Shown here in pieces: positions 26,760 to 36,635 of a stretch of DNA of 64,000 nt. Positions within the stretch are counted from its first letter, which is position 1, and every line of letters starts with the position of its first letter. Made by a program: the position numbers and the translations under genes. The stretch is from Saprospiraceae bacterium (GTDB lineage: Bacteria > Bacteroidota > Bacteroidia > Chitinophagales > Saprospiraceae), in assembly GCA_020631235.1 (NCBI GenBank), contig JAHDHQ010000014.1, positions 46,020-110,019 of the forward strand, given 5' to 3'. The notes under the pieces were generated by a model. That model was not told the DNA's origin and made no database searches. It saw only the letters and a list, made by a program, of their open reading frames with translations.

Positions 26760-28265
26760 TTAATTCTTTATAAGCTTTCGAGTTATACTTCCTTCTTTTG
26801 ATGACAATCTGAAGAAATAAACACCAGCGTTATTTAAATCTTCTATTTTAATTTGCTTCGTGCCTTCTTCCAGTGGAAAAGCAGGCATATGTTGTACAAG
26901 CTTTCCAGTGATATCTAATACTTCTAAGCTCACTAATTGCTGTTTAGAAGATTCAATAAATACGTTCACTGTTTGATTTGTCCCTGAAGGATTTGGAAAT
27001 ACTTCGAATGCTTCAGTACTTGTAAGTGTTTCTGCAACACTACTAGTTATACCAGTGTCAAAAGAAATATTGTCAGACTTAGTACATCCCCAAGCTTCAT
27101 TAAATGCTTGTACAAACCAAAGAATCTTGGAATCAGCCGTTAAGTTGGTTACTAATAACTCAGATTCTTCAATAAAAAACTCTTGTTCAGTACCACCAAA
27201 AACATCTTTAATGTTTACATAGTACATATCTGCATGCTCTACATCATTCCAGTCAAATAATATACTATTAAATACCTCTACATCTTCTCCGACCGGTGGA
27301 TTTAGTATTTCAATGTCTTCTGTAATAGGATTGTCATTGGGTACATATCCTGTACGAATATAGGCTCTTGCCCCAGAATCAAAGTCGAGTTCCATCATTT
27401 GTACTTGATCGTCTGTAAATCTATAGTCATCGCATTCGAAGTAACTCATAATGTTATCTTCCATCGGCTCGATTAAGTCCACATTCCGATCAAATACTTG
27501 AGTAGTCATGTTACAGTTGTTAACGGATACAGAGTTAGAAAATGAGAATAAATAATCGGGAGGAGTGTCACAAATTTGATCTCCTGAATTTAAGCAGTTG
27601 GAACCATCCACTAATTCTATAGGATAGCCGTTGATGGTGTTTTGTGTGATTGGGTTACCATGTTCGTTTGCGTCGTAAGGCATGTTTTCCCAGCCGAAAA
27701 AAGGATGATCTAAGCTTAAGAAGTGACCTAATTCATGTGTTAAACTTGCTGTGCTATCGATAACCTCTGCAGTACGTATTACGATAAAATCAAAAGAAGG
27801 ATCATAATATCCTAAAATAGTTCCTAAACCACTGCCATCATCAGCAGACTTTACAATAAAGATATTTACAGCTTCTGGGTCTTTTAAACCGTTCATAATC
27901 CAAGAAGAACTATTCGTCATCGGGGTATTATTGATACCTGTGTGATCTACTAAATTCAAATCACCACTCATATATGGGATAAATCCCAAAGGTTCGAAGT
28001 CTTTTCTTAGTTTGCAAAGTTGTTTGAAAACACCTTGGTAACTCACTCTACTCGCTCCATTGTCATCAGCAATCATGTGAAATTTAATGGGGATGTATCT
28101 GGTCATTCTTTCTGGCCAATTTTCATGATTTTGTAAAGTCTCGTTATGTTTTTTTAAACGCAAGACGTTAGCTTCATGATCCGTGCCACACCAATGGTGG
28201 TGCTGGCCAGACAAGCTAACACAAAATAGGCTTACAAAAACAATAGTTAGAATTCTAGTTATCAT
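26760..28265 (-). CDS. Secreted M43-type (pappalysin/cytophagalysin) metalloprotease with T9SS domain (501 aa)
   Basis: An ATG at 28265 gives a clean signal peptide (MITRILTIVFVSLFCVSLSG). The zinc motif is HELGHFLSLDH (His177, Glu178, His181, His187), the metzincin form found in M43 proteases; NIMSYFECDD supplies the Met-turn. An upstream TTG in frame would add six residues and is less likely. After the protease domain comes a fibronectin-like domain (about 310-410) and a T9SS type A domain (VFPNPSGTNQTVNVF, LNNAGVYFFRLSS). It would be exported and act on extracellular proteins. The substrate is unknown. It stands 66 bases upstream of sucC but functionally unrelated. Confidence 0.88.
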   Translation of the reverse strand: MITRILTIVFVSLFCVSLSGQHHHWCGTDHEANVLRLKKHNETLQNHENWPERMTRYIPIKFHMIADDNGASRVSYQGVFKQLCKLRKDFEPLGFIPYMSGDLNLVDHTGINNTPMTNSSSWIMNGLKDPEAVNIFIVKSADDGSGLGTILGYYDPSFDFIVIRTAEVIDSTASLTHELGHFLSLDHPFFGWENMPYDANEHGNPITQNTINGYPIELVDGSNCLNSGDQICDTPPDYLFSFSNSVSVNNCNMTTQVFDRNVDLIEPMEDNIMSYFECDDYRFTDDQVQMMELDFDSGARAYIRTGYVPNDNPITEDIEILNPPVGEDVEVFNSILFDWNDVEHADMYYVNIKDVFGGTEQEFFIEESELLVTNLTADSKILWFVQAFNEAWGCTKSDNISFDTGITSSVAETLTSTEAFEVFPNPSGTNQTVNVFIESSKQQLVSLEVLDITGKLVQHMPAFPLEEGTKQIKIEDLNNAGVYFFRLSSKEGSITRKLIKN

Positions 28266-28383
28266 GGTATTTATTTTTATCAATTCTTAATCATTATAAG
28301 GTGAATGCGTGTGAATATGTCCGCACTAAAAAGCCACAAAGTTAATTATTTTGATAGCTCTTTAAATGATATTGTCTTTTTAG

Positions 28384-28391
28384 TACTTTTG
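28384..28391 (+). promoter_or_regulatory. Putative -7 promoter box of mdh
   Basis: TACTTTTG, followed by GCAC, fits TAnnTTTG and lies 25 bases upstream of the mdh ATG. Confidence 0.5.
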
Positions 28392-28416
28392 CACCTCTAA
28401 AAACAAAATTAAAAAT

Positions 28417-29352
28417 ATGAGTAAAGTATCCGTTATTGGAGCAGGAAATGTTGGTGCAACTGTCGCCAATGTACTTGCGCATAAAGATGTTGTTAAAGAA
28501 GTTGTTTTATTAGACATCAAAGGTGATGTGGCCAGAGGTAAAGCTTTGGATTCATGGCAGCAAGCTCCGATTGATTATTATTCGACTCGTTTGACTGGAA
28601 CTGAGGATTATGCTGATACGGCAAATTCTGACATTGTAGTTATTACGGCTGGTGTACCAAGAAGACCAGGTATGAGTCGTGATGATTTGATTACAACTAA
28701 TGCTAAGATTGTTGTATCTGTAACTAAATCCATTTTAGAACATTCAGATAATCCGATTATTATTGTTGTGTCTAATCCATTAGATGTTATGACCTATGCA
28801 GCAAGTAAGGCTTCTGGCCTTGGTGCAGACAAAGTTTTTGGTATGGCAGGAATTTTAGATACTGCACGATATCGAGCATTCTTGGCTACAGCACTTGATG
28901 TTTCTCCGAAAGATATTCAAGCGGTATTAATGGGTGGTCATGGAGATACTATGGTTCCTTTACCAAGATATACTACGGTAGCAGGAATTCCAGTGACAGA
29001 AATGATTGATAATGATTCTTTAGATGCGATCATTAGCCGAACTAAAACTGGTGGGGGAGAACTTGTAAAATTAATGGGTACTTCTGCTTGGTATGCTCCA
29101 GGTGCCGCTGCAGCTCAAATGGTTGAGTCTATCGTAAGAGACGAAAACCGAATTTTCCCTGTTTGTGCTCAATTAACAGGTCAATATGGTCTTAATGGCT
29201 TGTATTTAGGTGTGCCTGTACAGTTGGGGAAAAACGGTGTAGAAAAAGTTTTAGAACTTAAATTGAACAAAGAGGAGTCAGAATTGCTTAATACTTCTGC
29301 GAGCCATGTTCAGTCAGTGATAGATAAATTTGATTCAATGGGGCTTGTATAA
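28417..29352 (+). CDS. mdh: Malate dehydrogenase (LDH-like type)
   Basis: The NAD-binding motif GAGNVGATVANVLA is at residues 8-21. The substrate-binding loop PRRPGMSRDDL carries the arginines that select malate over lactate, and GGHGDTMVPLPRY holds the catalytic histidine. It oxidises malate to oxaloacetate in the TCA cycle. At 311 residues it matches the LDH-like MDH group of Bacteroidota. The gene has its own promoter box and is followed after 9 bases by a peroxiredoxin-like gene on the same strand. Confidence 0.97.
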   Translation: MSKVSVIGAGNVGATVANVLAHKDVVKEVVLLDIKGDVARGKALDSWQQAPIDYYSTRLTGTEDYADTANSDIVVITAGVPRRPGMSRDDLITTNAKIVVSVTKSILEHSDNPIIIVVSNPLDVMTYAASKASGLGADKVFGMAGILDTARYRAFLATALDVSPKDIQAVLMGGHGDTMVPLPRYTTVAGIPVTEMIDNDSLDAIISRTKTGGGELVKLMGTSAWYAPGAAAAQMVESIVRDENRIFPVCAQLTGQYGLNGLYLGVPVQLGKNGVEKVLELKLNKEESELLNTSASHVQSVIDKFDSMGLV

Positions 29353-29361
29353 AAATTAGCC

Positions 29362-29892
29362 TTGATAGATCAAAAATATATAGAAAATATTGTAACCAAT
29401 AGAGGTAATAAACTTCTAGATTTGTCTGAGAAAAGTCTAGTTATGCTGGTTTTTCTTAGGCATTTTGGTTGCGTTTTTTGTCGGCAGGCGATGCATGAGA
29501 TTTCTGAAAACACGTCCATGTTTTCTGACCGAAATGTAAAATTAATTTTCGTCCACATGTCGATGGATGAAATCGCTCAAGAGTTTTTCGAGAAATTTAA
29601 CCTAAAAGGTTACGAAAGTATTTCTGACCCAGAGACTACTTTGTACCAAACATTTGGTCTCGGAAAAGGAAATTTTAATCAACTTTTTGGCTTAAAAAGC
29701 TTAATTAGGGGATTTGAAGCCTCGATGAGTGGCACCATGGTGAGCCTAAAACAAATCGGAGATGGCTTCCAAATGCCAGGCGTTTTTCTCTTACACAATA
29801 AAGAAATCAAATCTAGTTACATCCACCAAACGGCTGCCGATAAGCCTGATTACGAGAAGATCATGGATGAGTATTTAAAAGCACACAATTAA
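29362..29892 (+). CDS. Peroxiredoxin-like (AhpC/TSA-like) thioredoxin-fold protein (176 aa)
   Basis: A thioredoxin-like fold is indicated by MLVFLRHFGCVFCRQAMHE with a CxxC pair at Cys37 and Cys40, then strands and helices like those of the PRX-like/AhpC-TSA_2 group. Such proteins may reduce peroxides or disulfides. There is no signal peptide, so it is cytoplasmic. The only start giving a full fold is TTG, 9 bases after the mdh stop; the next ATG is at residue 28, inside the first strand. It is probably co-transcribed with mdh. The family assignment is moderate and the substrate is unknown. Confidence 0.75.
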   Translation: MIDQKYIENIVTNRGNKLLDLSEKSLVMLVFLRHFGCVFCRQAMHEISENTSMFSDRNVKLIFVHMSMDEIAQEFFEKFNLKGYESISDPETTLYQTFGLGKGNFNQLFGLKSLIRGFEASMSGTMVSLKQIGDGFQMPGVFLLHNKEIKSSYIHQTAADKPDYEKIMDEYLKAHN

Positions 29893-29929
29893 ATTTATCT
29901 GCGCTACGTTTTCTCTTAAATATTGTACT

Positions 29930-30832
29930 ATGAGGTTATTGCTTATCATTCTTGTTGCAGTATGTAGCTGTGCTAATATTCAAAGTCAAGAAAGTTCTCT
30001 ATTTGAAGATATATCCTATTTTGGGGATGTCATGGTCAATGCTTATCAAGATAAACATCGCGTGCGAGCAAAAGCTAGCTTCGAACCATTAATGGACGAA
30101 TACATTACAAGCGAGGCATATCTTCAGGATAATTTTGCCTGTTTAGAAGGATGCACGAGAGTAGTAACATCCGAAGATGATTTGGTCACTATTGTTAGCT
30201 GGCAAATTAGAGAAAATGAAGAAAAGCATAGTTATGGTGCCTACATCATCAAAGAAGGTGTTGCTACAAAACTCCAAGAATCATTGAGTATAGATCACGA
30301 CGACCAATTTGATATTCTTGACAAGGATAATTGGTATGGAGCTTTGTATTATAACATCAAAGATTATGTAGATAGCAAAGGGAATAAATCATATTTTATT
30401 TTTGGCTACAATGGGTTTAATAAATTTGACTCCTTTAAAGTTTTAGATGTACTTCATTTTGAAGAAAATGATTTAATGCTGGGAAAGGAAATGTTTATCA
30501 AAAATCCGACAGGTGATCGCAAAGATATCATGGCAAGAATAAAGCTCAAATATTCCAGTGATTCTCAAGTTTCCATCAACTATAACCCGGGTTTAAAAAC
30601 TATAGTTTATGATCATCTGATTGCTAGAATGGGACAGTTAGAAGGACAAGGTCCTACTATGGTTCCTGATGGTAGTTACGAGGGCTTTGTTATTGAAAAT
30701 GATGAAATTGTATACAAGGAAAAGTTGTTTGACCATGTATATGAGACGGCGCCAGTTTCTAATGAAAATATGAAGAAATCGAAATCAGATTTGAATATTG
30801 TGGGTGGTAAAAAACGAAAAACTAAGCGCTAA
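29930..30832 (+). CDS. Conserved exported hypothetical protein (300 aa)
   Basis: A signal peptide (about 1-19, ending IQSQ) precedes a soluble domain with several aromatic/glycine motifs (WYGALYYNIKDYV, YFIFGYNGFNKFDSF, KTIVYDHLIARMGQLEG). The pattern is familiar from uncharacterised secreted Bacteroidota proteins, but I cannot name a function. The C-terminus ends in a basic stretch (GGKKRKTKR), which is unusual for an exported protein. The last 11 bases overlap the end of tilS on the opposite strand. It lies 37 bases after the peroxiredoxin-like gene and could be in the mdh transcript. Confidence 0.7.
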   Translation: MRLLLIILVAVCSCANIQSQESSLFEDISYFGDVMVNAYQDKHRVRAKASFEPLMDEYITSEAYLQDNFACLEGCTRVVTSEDDLVTIVSWQIRENEEKHSYGAYIIKEGVATKLQESLSIDHDDQFDILDKDNWYGALYYNIKDYVDSKGNKSYFIFGYNGFNKFDSFKVLDVLHFEENDLMLGKEMFIKNPTGDRKDIMARIKLKYSSDSQVSINYNPGLKTIVYDHLIARMGQLEGQGPTMVPDGSYEGFVIENDEIVYKEKLFDHVYETAPVSNENMKKSKSDLNIVGGKKRKTKR

Positions 30833-32114
30833 TTCCTACACAATCTATTTCCACCATTTTTTTGCTGGATTTATCAGCTAAAACTGTGGAAGAAACTCTA
30901 AAACCTGGTATCCAAATTATATTGTACTTATTGTCTAAAAGTAAAGGCAAGTGTTTCTTTTCATTTTGACTAAGTCCCATTTCGTTGAAAATCGATTTCA
31001 ATTTTTTGCGCTTTCCTTCCATTCCTGGGAGTAATATTTTATCACCGGCCTCCCATATTCTACATTTTAGGGGAAACCCAATTTTATGAGGATCTAAGGT
31101 CAAGGGGCCTATTTTGTGGACTTCTTTAGTGCTGAGTTGAAAATACGGAGAAATACGCATATTCATTGGTAGGGAATCAAGATCTAAGGGCATAAAATTT
31201 TTGATTCCTTTCGGGTTTATAACTAAGTATTTTCTAGCGATATATAGCTCATAGTTTTTAGAATAATAGTGTTTGCCAATGTTGTACAAGTTGTCAGACA
31301 AGTCACGACATTGGACCTTATTAAAATCAAAAACTCTCAGCAATAGAAATAACTGATAAAAAATGAGGGATGGATGTGTAAAACCTTGTTTACTTATTTT
31401 ATAAAAAGGACCTTCTTGCGATGTGTAAGTCTCTTTAAATACTTCATTTTGAGCTTCTAAAAAAGCAATGGCGTCTGACACATTTTTTTGACTAGCTAGG
31501 ATTCTTGAGCCAATATGTGGGAAAGCTTGGTCTAATTGTGGTAAAATCTGATTGCGTAAAATGTTTCTGCGATAATTAAGGCTCTGATTACTCAAATCTT
31601 CTCGAAAAGGAACATTTTCTTGCTTTGCAAAGTACCTTATTTGATCTTTAGTACAATGCATCATAGGCCTCAAAATATTATCTCGCTTGCTGGATATGCC
31701 TTGCAAACCCCATAGGTCAGTACCTCTGGAAAAATTCATAATGACGGTCTCAACCTGATCATCTTGGTGATGGGCGGTGATGATATATTCATAAGCGTTT
31801 TTACGACATAGTTCTTCCATAGCCATATATCTTTGTTTGCGAGCCTGTTCTTGGAAGTTTCCTTCTTTTTTATGGAGTTCAATGTCAATATTGTGAATGA
31901 CTCTGCCTGCATTTATAACTACTTCATTGACAAGGGCGGCGTCCTTTTTGTTTTCTTCACCTCTGGTTTTGTGATTAAAATGCACAACTGCTATGTCAAA
32001 ATTTGCCTTGTGCAAAATCTGAAATAAGACCATAGAATCTACGCCACCGCTGCAAGCAAACAATAATTTGTTCTCTTGGTATGGAGTCATGAACTGAAGT
32101 ATAGATTCTCGCAT
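30822..32114 (-). CDS. tilS: tRNA(Ile)-lysidine synthetase
   Basis: The PP-loop motif ACSGGVDSMVLF near the N-terminus, followed by VVHFNHKTRGEE, AHHQDDQVETVIMN and RPMMHCTKDQI, identifies TilS. The enzyme converts C34 of the AUA-reading tRNA-Ile to lysidine using ATP. The C-terminal TilS substrate-binding domain is present (about 360-430). The start is taken at ATG 32114 (MRESILQFM), 430 residues; a longer frame opening at 32258 would add 48 residues without family likeness and would overlap the divergent lipoprotein gene. It is transcribed divergently from that lipoprotein, and its end overlaps the 300-residue hypothetical gene. Confidence 0.93.
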   Translation of the reverse strand: MRESILQFMTPYQENKLLFACSGGVDSMVLFQILHKANFDIAVVHFNHKTRGEENKKDAALVNEVVINAGRVIHNIDIELHKKEGNFQEQARKQRYMAMEELCRKNAYEYIITAHHQDDQVETVIMNFSRGTDLWGLQGISSKRDNILRPMMHCTKDQIRYFAKQENVPFREDLSNQSLNYRRNILRNQILPQLDQAFPHIGSRILASQKNVSDAIAFLEAQNEVFKETYTSQEGPFYKISKQGFTHPSLIFYQLFLLLRVFDFNKVQCRDLSDNLYNIGKHYYSKNYELYIARKYLVINPKGIKNFMPLDLDSLPMNMRISPYFQLSTKEVHKIGPLTLDPHKIGFPLKCRIWEAGDKILLPGMEGKRKKLKSIFNEMGLSQNEKKHLPLLLDNKYNIIWIPGFRVSSTVLADKSSKKMVEIDCVGISA

Positions 32115-32224
32115 GGTTGATTTGTTAAAAGACTTAGTTGCTTTTGTCGATAAAGATAAATGTATTAGGATTAATTTAATGGAGCTTAGTATCTTCGCAG
32201 CGTAAAAAAAAACAAGAACACTAT

Positions 32225-32860
32225 ATGAATACTTTAAGATGTCTAATTGTTTTTTCAATGTTGATCCTCCTGTCTTGCGGTGGAGATGGCTCTACTACTA
32301 AATCTAGTAACAAGACAACGGAAACGACATTGAACAATCCATTGCAAAATGTTCCTGAGAAAGAAAATACTAAAGGAGAAAAAGTCAATGAAGATAAATT
32401 AGATCTAATCATGCGTACAAGTGCTAACAGAGATTATACAGCCAAAAGACCAGAGGCCCTATCTATTTTAGAACACAGAATAGCTAATGATCCCGAAAAT
32501 TATCCGATCGTTGAACAAGGTATTTTTGAATATGAGATGGTCCATGATGGCACTTCTATGTCTAAGTTTGGGGCTTATGAGGGAAATTGGATTGATTTTA
32601 AAGATGATCATACCTATGTGTTCGGAAAAAACAAAGAGACCCAAGGTGGAGGAAGATACCATTATGACTTTAATAAAGGTTTAATGTTAATGGTGGATAA
32701 TGACAAAAACGCTAATCCACAAGAATGGAAATGCATGCGTAAAGCCCATGTTATGATTCTAGTGGGCAACGAAATTTATGGGAATAACAATTATCAAATG
32801 AAATTGGTGCAGCGAGAAAACATAGAGCAGGTGATGGATCCTAATTACGTAGATCCTTAA
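32225..32860 (+). CDS. Predicted lipoprotein, hypothetical (211 aa)
   Basis: A signal peptide ends in a lipobox with LLSC at Cys18. A polar linker (about 20-55) rich in Thr, Asn and Lys follows. The C-terminal domain (about 90-200) has motifs YEGNWIDFKDDHTYVFG, GGGRYHYDFNKGLMLMVDND and VGNEIYGNNNYQMKL. This looks like a small lipocalin-like or stress-response beta-barrel domain, but I do not recognise the family. A promoter-like TATCTTCG is at 32190-32197, about 28 bases upstream. It ends 8 bases before the stop of the outer-membrane protein gene on the other strand. Confidence 0.75.
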   Translation: MNTLRCLIVFSMLILLSCGGDGSTTKSSNKTTETTLNNPLQNVPEKENTKGEKVNEDKLDLIMRTSANRDYTAKRPEALSILEHRIANDPENYPIVEQGIFEYEMVHDGTSMSKFGAYEGNWIDFKDDHTYVFGKNKETQGGGRYHYDFNKGLMLMVDNDKNANPQEWKCMRKAHVMILVGNEIYGNNNYQMKLVQRENIEQVMDPNYVDP

Positions 32861-32867
32861 ACCGTCT

Positions 32868-33608
32868 TTAGTTTTGTGTGATTGATTTAAGTTTTTTCCT
32901 TATTCCTATTTCAATACCTCCATTTATTAAATACTCAGTGATTTCAGATTTTTGCCACGGATTTAGGTGGTATCTAAAGCTGGGCTGCGTAAATATTTGA
33001 TAATGCTCAGAAAAATCATATATCAGACCGAAAGAAAAGATGGCGGCGATTTGTAGAGTACTTTGTTGGGCATTTGTTTCTTGAATCAAATCAAACCGAG
33101 TATATATGTCAGTTATTTCTTGCTGATAGTTAGCTAAATAAACATTGGGAGCTAAGCCTATTTCTACAAAAGGTTTCCACTTTGAAGACGATGATTCATA
33201 TCTATAAACTAATGGTATTTCTAGGAATAAATAATTATTCACGATCTGGACTTCATGTGGTAAAGATGGGTCAAGAATAAACACACCAGTTTCAATCTCA
33301 GATGGCCAAATCAATCCCGTTCTTGCCTCTAGTTTATAGCCTAAATCGGCCATTCTCAGGCCAGTTTTCATCCAACTTTGATGTCCTATTTTGCGATGAT
33401 AGTTTAATCCGATGCGAGCATTTATAGAAGGAGCTTCTTCTTCATTTCTTTGTGTTCCAATAAGATTAGGAACAAATTCATCTTCAGAAAAGACCAGTCT
33501 TCTATAGGAATAATCAACACCCATTATCACATCGATTAGAGCGTTTTGCCCTTGGAGATTATACATGTAACAAATACAAAATATCAGGCTTATTACTTTA
33601 TATACCAT
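32868..33608 (-). CDS. Outer-membrane beta-barrel protein (PorT/OmpW-like, 246 aa)
   Basis: A signal peptide (to about residue 20, ending LQGQ) is followed by alternating amphipathic strands typical of an eight-stranded barrel of the OMP_b-brl group (GLNYHRKIGHQSWMKTGL, LFLEIPLVYRYESSS, FVEIGLAPNVYLANY, FTQPSFRYHLNPW). The function is not known; such proteins are abundant in Bacteroidota. It is the last gene of a minus-strand group after panB and mltG, with 11 bases to mltG. No sign of T9SS linkage is visible. Confidence 0.8.
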   Translation of the reverse strand: MVYKVISLIFCICYMYNLQGQNALIDVIMGVDYSYRRLVFSEDEFVPNLIGTQRNEEEAPSINARIGLNYHRKIGHQSWMKTGLRMADLGYKLEARTGLIWPSEIETGVFILDPSLPHEVQIVNNYLFLEIPLVYRYESSSSKWKPFVEIGLAPNVYLANYQQEITDIYTRFDLIQETNAQQSTLQIAAIFSFGLIYDFSEHYQIFTQPSFRYHLNPWQKSEITEYLINGGIEIGIRKKLKSITQN

Positions 33609-33619
33609 GACGGGTTTGA

Positions 33620-34648
33620 TTAACGAATTCCTTCTTTGTTGAGCCAGTTTTGGTATGTCCTTGCATTTTTATTATGCTCACTCAGATACCTGGCAAAATT
33701 ATGCTGACCTTCATAGCCTGGCTTGGCGCAGAAGTATAAATATTGGTGTTCTTCCGGATTTAAGACAGCATCAATAGAGGCCACTCCAGCTAGGCAAATA
33801 GGCCCTGGAGGTAGACCGGGATACATGTAAGTATTATAAGGAGAATCAAACTCTAGATGTTTATTGAGTACTCTTTTTATAGTGAAATCGCCTATGGAAT
33901 AAACAACGGTTGGATCCGCTTGTAGAGGGATGTCACGTTTTATTCTATTTAGATAGACACCAGCAATTCTTGGTTTTTCAGGGTTGTAGTTGGTTTCTTT
34001 TTCTACAATGGAAGCCAAAGTCATGACTTCATTTTTGCTCAGAGATAGTGCTTTTGCTTTTTGTTCTCGATCATTTTTACTCCAGAAACTATCATATTCT
34101 TTTTGCATTCGTTTAAGGAACTTTGCAGGAGAATCGGACCAATAAACTTCGTAGGTGTTGGGTATAAATAAATTGATGATGGTTTGGCTATTAAAATAAC
34201 CATTTGATGCTTCGACTTTTTCAGTAATGGCTTCTGACAAGGCCACTGAATCAAATGCCATTTCTCTGCTAACACGATTCACCAATTGATCTAATTTTCT
34301 GGCTGAACCTATGGTTACATTGATGGCCGTTTGCCTCCCAGAACGAATGAGTTGGATGAGGCTACGATTGTCTTTAATATTTTTAAGAGAATATTTTCCA
34401 GCTTTAATACTTGTATCATTAAAAGTCATCAATTTCGAAGTCCAGTGAAACGTATTTGCATTTTTGATGATGCCTTTGTCCACTAGAACATCAACTAAAC
34501 TAAAATAGTCTTGATCAGGTGGAATGAAAATAGTTTCTGATTTTGATGGATCAATGTTGTTACCCCAGACCACATAGTATAAACCAGATATAGCTACGAT
34601 GGCTAACAAACAAACGATAAAAAATGAAATGATTAGTTTCTTTTTCAA
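33620..34648 (-). CDS. mltG: Endolytic murein transglycosylase MltG
   Basis: One N-terminal membrane segment (residues about 6-28) anchors the protein. A LysM-like region (about 38-105) and the YceG catalytic domain follow, with ASIVEKETN containing the probable catalytic Glu216, then AGVYLNRI, LQADPTVVYSIG, SPYNTYMYPGLPPGPICLAG. MltG cuts nascent glycan strands and sets their length. The length is normal (342 residues). The start appears to be TTG, as an ATG 3-5 bases upstream is out of frame and blocked by a stop. It follows panB by 12 bases on the minus strand. Confidence 0.93.
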   Translation of the reverse strand: MKKKLIISFFIVCLLAIVAISGLYYVVWGNNIDPSKSETIFIPPDQDYFSLVDVLVDKGIIKNANTFHWTSKLMTFNDTSIKAGKYSLKNIKDNRSLIQLIRSGRQTAINVTIGSARKLDQLVNRVSREMAFDSVALSEAITEKVEASNGYFNSQTIINLFIPNTYEVYWSDSPAKFLKRMQKEYDSFWSKNDREQKAKALSLSKNEVMTLASIVEKETNYNPEKPRIAGVYLNRIKRDIPLQADPTVVYSIGDFTIKRVLNKHLEFDSPYNTYMYPGLPPGPICLAGVASIDAVLNPEEHQYLYFCAKPGYEGQHNFARYLSEHNKNARTYQNWLNKEGIR

Positions 34649-34660
34649 AGCATTTATAAT

Positions 34661-35479
34661 TTAGTATTGCTCCTTTTCATTTGGGAAATCGAGTGATTTC
34701 ACATCACTTATATAACGCTGGACAGCGCCTTTCATTTCATCATAAAGATTTAAATATCTCCTCAGAAACCTAGGATTAAATTCGTGCGTAATACCCAATA
34801 AGTCATGGATAACCAGCACTTGACCATCTACATCAGCGCCTGCGCCAATTCCAATAGTAGGCATAACCACACTTGCTGTAGCTTTAGCTGCTAATTTTGC
34901 AGGGATTTTTTCCAAAACCACACCAAAACATCCTAGTTCCTCTAGCAACTTCATGTCTTCTAACAACTCGGCTGCTTCGGCTTCTTCTTTGGCCCTCACA
35001 GTGTATGTACCAAATTTATAGATTGACTGAGGGGTTAAACCTAGATGCCCCATAACTGGGATTCCAGCAGAAATTACCCGTTTGATGGACTCTTGTACGA
35101 TCGAACCTCCTTCTATTTTTACAGCGTGAGCTCCAGACTCTTTCATGATTCGGATCGCAGAAGCTAAGGCCTTCTTGGAGTTGCCTTGATAAGTTCCAAA
35201 GGGAAGATCCACAACAACTAAAGCTTTCTTTACCGCCCGAATGACAGACTGAGCATGATAAATCATTTGATCCAAGGTAATGGGCAGTGTCGTTTCATGT
35301 CCTGCCATTACGTTTGAGGCTGAATCTCCAACTAATATTACATCGATCCCTGCGTCATCGATTATTTTTGCCATACTATAATCATAGGCCGTGACCATAG
35401 ATATTTTTTCTCCGTCTTTTTTCATCTTGGCTAGAGTATTTGTAGTAATCCTCTTTGCCGTTTTACTAACCGCTGACAT
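34661..35479 (-). CDS. panB: 3-methyl-2-oxobutanoate hydroxymethyltransferase
   Basis: The family motifs [57 protein letters not shown] and [11 protein letters not shown] are all present, including the metal-binding aspartates and the KIEGG glutamate. The enzyme transfers a hydroxymethyl group from methylene-tetrahydrofolate to ketoisovalerate in pantothenate and CoA synthesis. At 272 residues it is of normal length. It heads a minus-strand group with mltG and the barrel protein. Other pantothenate genes are not in the window. Confidence 0.96.
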   Translation of the reverse strand: MSAVSKTAKRITTNTLAKMKKDGEKISMVTAYDYSMAKIIDDAGIDVILVGDSASNVMAGHETTLPITLDQMIYHAQSVIRAVKKALVVVDLPFGTYQGNSKKALASAIRIMKESGAHAVKIEGGSIVQESIKRVISAGIPVMGHLGLTPQSIYKFGTYTVRAKEEAEAAELLEDMKLLEELGCFGVVLEKIPAKLAAKATASVVMPTIGIGAGADVDGQVLVIHDLLGITHEFNPRFLRRYLNLYDEMKGAVQRYISDVKSLDFPNEKEQY

Positions 35480-35626
35480 ATCGTTTGTTTTAGGTAGTGC
35501 AAGTTAAAAAAATGTCGTATTACTGTTATCAAATGTGAATTTAAAAGTGAAAAACAGCATTTAGAAGTCAATAAGTTTATTTTTGTGTTCGTTTAATAAA
35601 AAACTAAGTTTAAACTGAAGCCAGAC

Positions 35627-36610
35627 ATGAGGTATTTATTATTAACAATATTATTGAGTTTGATTTTTATTTCTTGCGATAATGAATTGCATCTGACCGA
35701 AAATAAAAAAGAGACCTCTATTGTCTTTGGATTTTTAAACCCAGCAGATACTGCTCAATATATTCGTGTAGAAAGAGCTTTTGTGGATGAATCAATATCT
35801 GCCCTTGAGATAGCCCAAATTCCCGATTCTATTTATTATGAAAATCTTGATGTTAAGTTGGTGAGATTAGCTGATAATAGAGTGTTTCAGTTAGAAGAAG
35901 TAGATGGTAATACAGAGGGTTACATAAAAGAAGATGGAGCATTTGCAACTGCACCTAATACTGTATATAAAATTTTAACGGACAGCCTAGATTTTGTAGC
36001 AGATGGGGAGGAAATATTTGAGTTGAGGATTAAAAGAAGTGAGTCAGATACAACCATTACAGCTCAAACTATCATCGTGGAGCAGCCTCATTTGACAAAA
36101 CCTAAAGATGCAAGTTCGCTTGCTTTTACGGCCATTTCAGACACCAAAATAAGATGGCTGGAAAAAGAATCCTTAAACATTTATGATGTAAAAGTTTACG
36201 TACATATTAAACAGCAGAATTTTGATACAGGAGGTGGTTTTGTAGACACGACTTTAGTTTGGGATTTAGCAAATAATGTAAGAGACAAAGAGGTGGTGAT
36301 ACCTTACCAGAATTTTTTCACTTTTCTAAAGTCAGAATTAGTTGAAGATGAAAATATTCGAAGAAGATTTACAAGTCTAGATGTCGAACTATTTGGTGCT
36401 GGTGAAGAACTCGAAAACTATGTAAATGTCTTGCAAGCAAATTTAGGTATCACCTCTAGTCAAGAGATACCTACCTATACAAATATGAGTGATGGATTAG
36501 GGATATTCAGCTCTAGAAATGTGGCAACAAGTCGAGATGTGCGTATCAGCCCGATTACATTAGATTCACTTTTTGAAGGATCCATAACTAAAAGCTTAAA
36601 TTTCGAATAA
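35627..36610 (+). CDS. Predicted lipoprotein, DUF4249-like (327 aa)
   Basis: A signal peptide with lipobox (IFISC, Cys17) is followed by a beta-rich domain that begins ETSIVFGFLNPADTAQYIRVERAF, a pattern found in DUF4249-type lipoproteins of Bacteroidota, which are often located near TonB-dependent receptors. No such receptor is adjacent here. The C-terminal part has an N/D-rich pattern and ends with SLNFE. The function is unknown. The stop codon is part of a small terminator hairpin. The family naming is tentative. Confidence 0.7.
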   Translation: MRYLLLTILLSLIFISCDNELHLTENKKETSIVFGFLNPADTAQYIRVERAFVDESISALEIAQIPDSIYYENLDVKLVRLADNRVFQLEEVDGNTEGYIKEDGAFATAPNTVYKILTDSLDFVADGEEIFELRIKRSESDTTITAQTIIVEQPHLTKPKDASSLAFTAISDTKIRWLEKESLNIYDVKVYVHIKQQNFDTGGGFVDTTLVWDLANNVRDKEVVIPYQNFFTFLKSELVEDENIRRRFTSLDVELFGAGEELENYVNVLQANLGITSSQEIPTYTNMSDGLGIFSSRNVATSRDVRISPITLDSLFEGSITKSLNFE

Positions 36611-36635
36611 CTGTCTATTTGACAGTTTTATTCTT
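36609..36635 (+). terminator. Short terminator hairpin after the DUF4249-like gene
   Basis: AACTGTC / GACAGTT forms a 7-base perfect stem with a 5-base loop, followed by a T-rich stretch (TTATTCTTTC). It overlaps the stop codon of the upstream gene. Confidence 0.55.

Noticed and set aside
32115..32258. N-terminal extension of TilS by 48 residues
   Set aside because: The extension has no TilS likeness and would cover the start and promoter region of the divergent lipoprotein gene.
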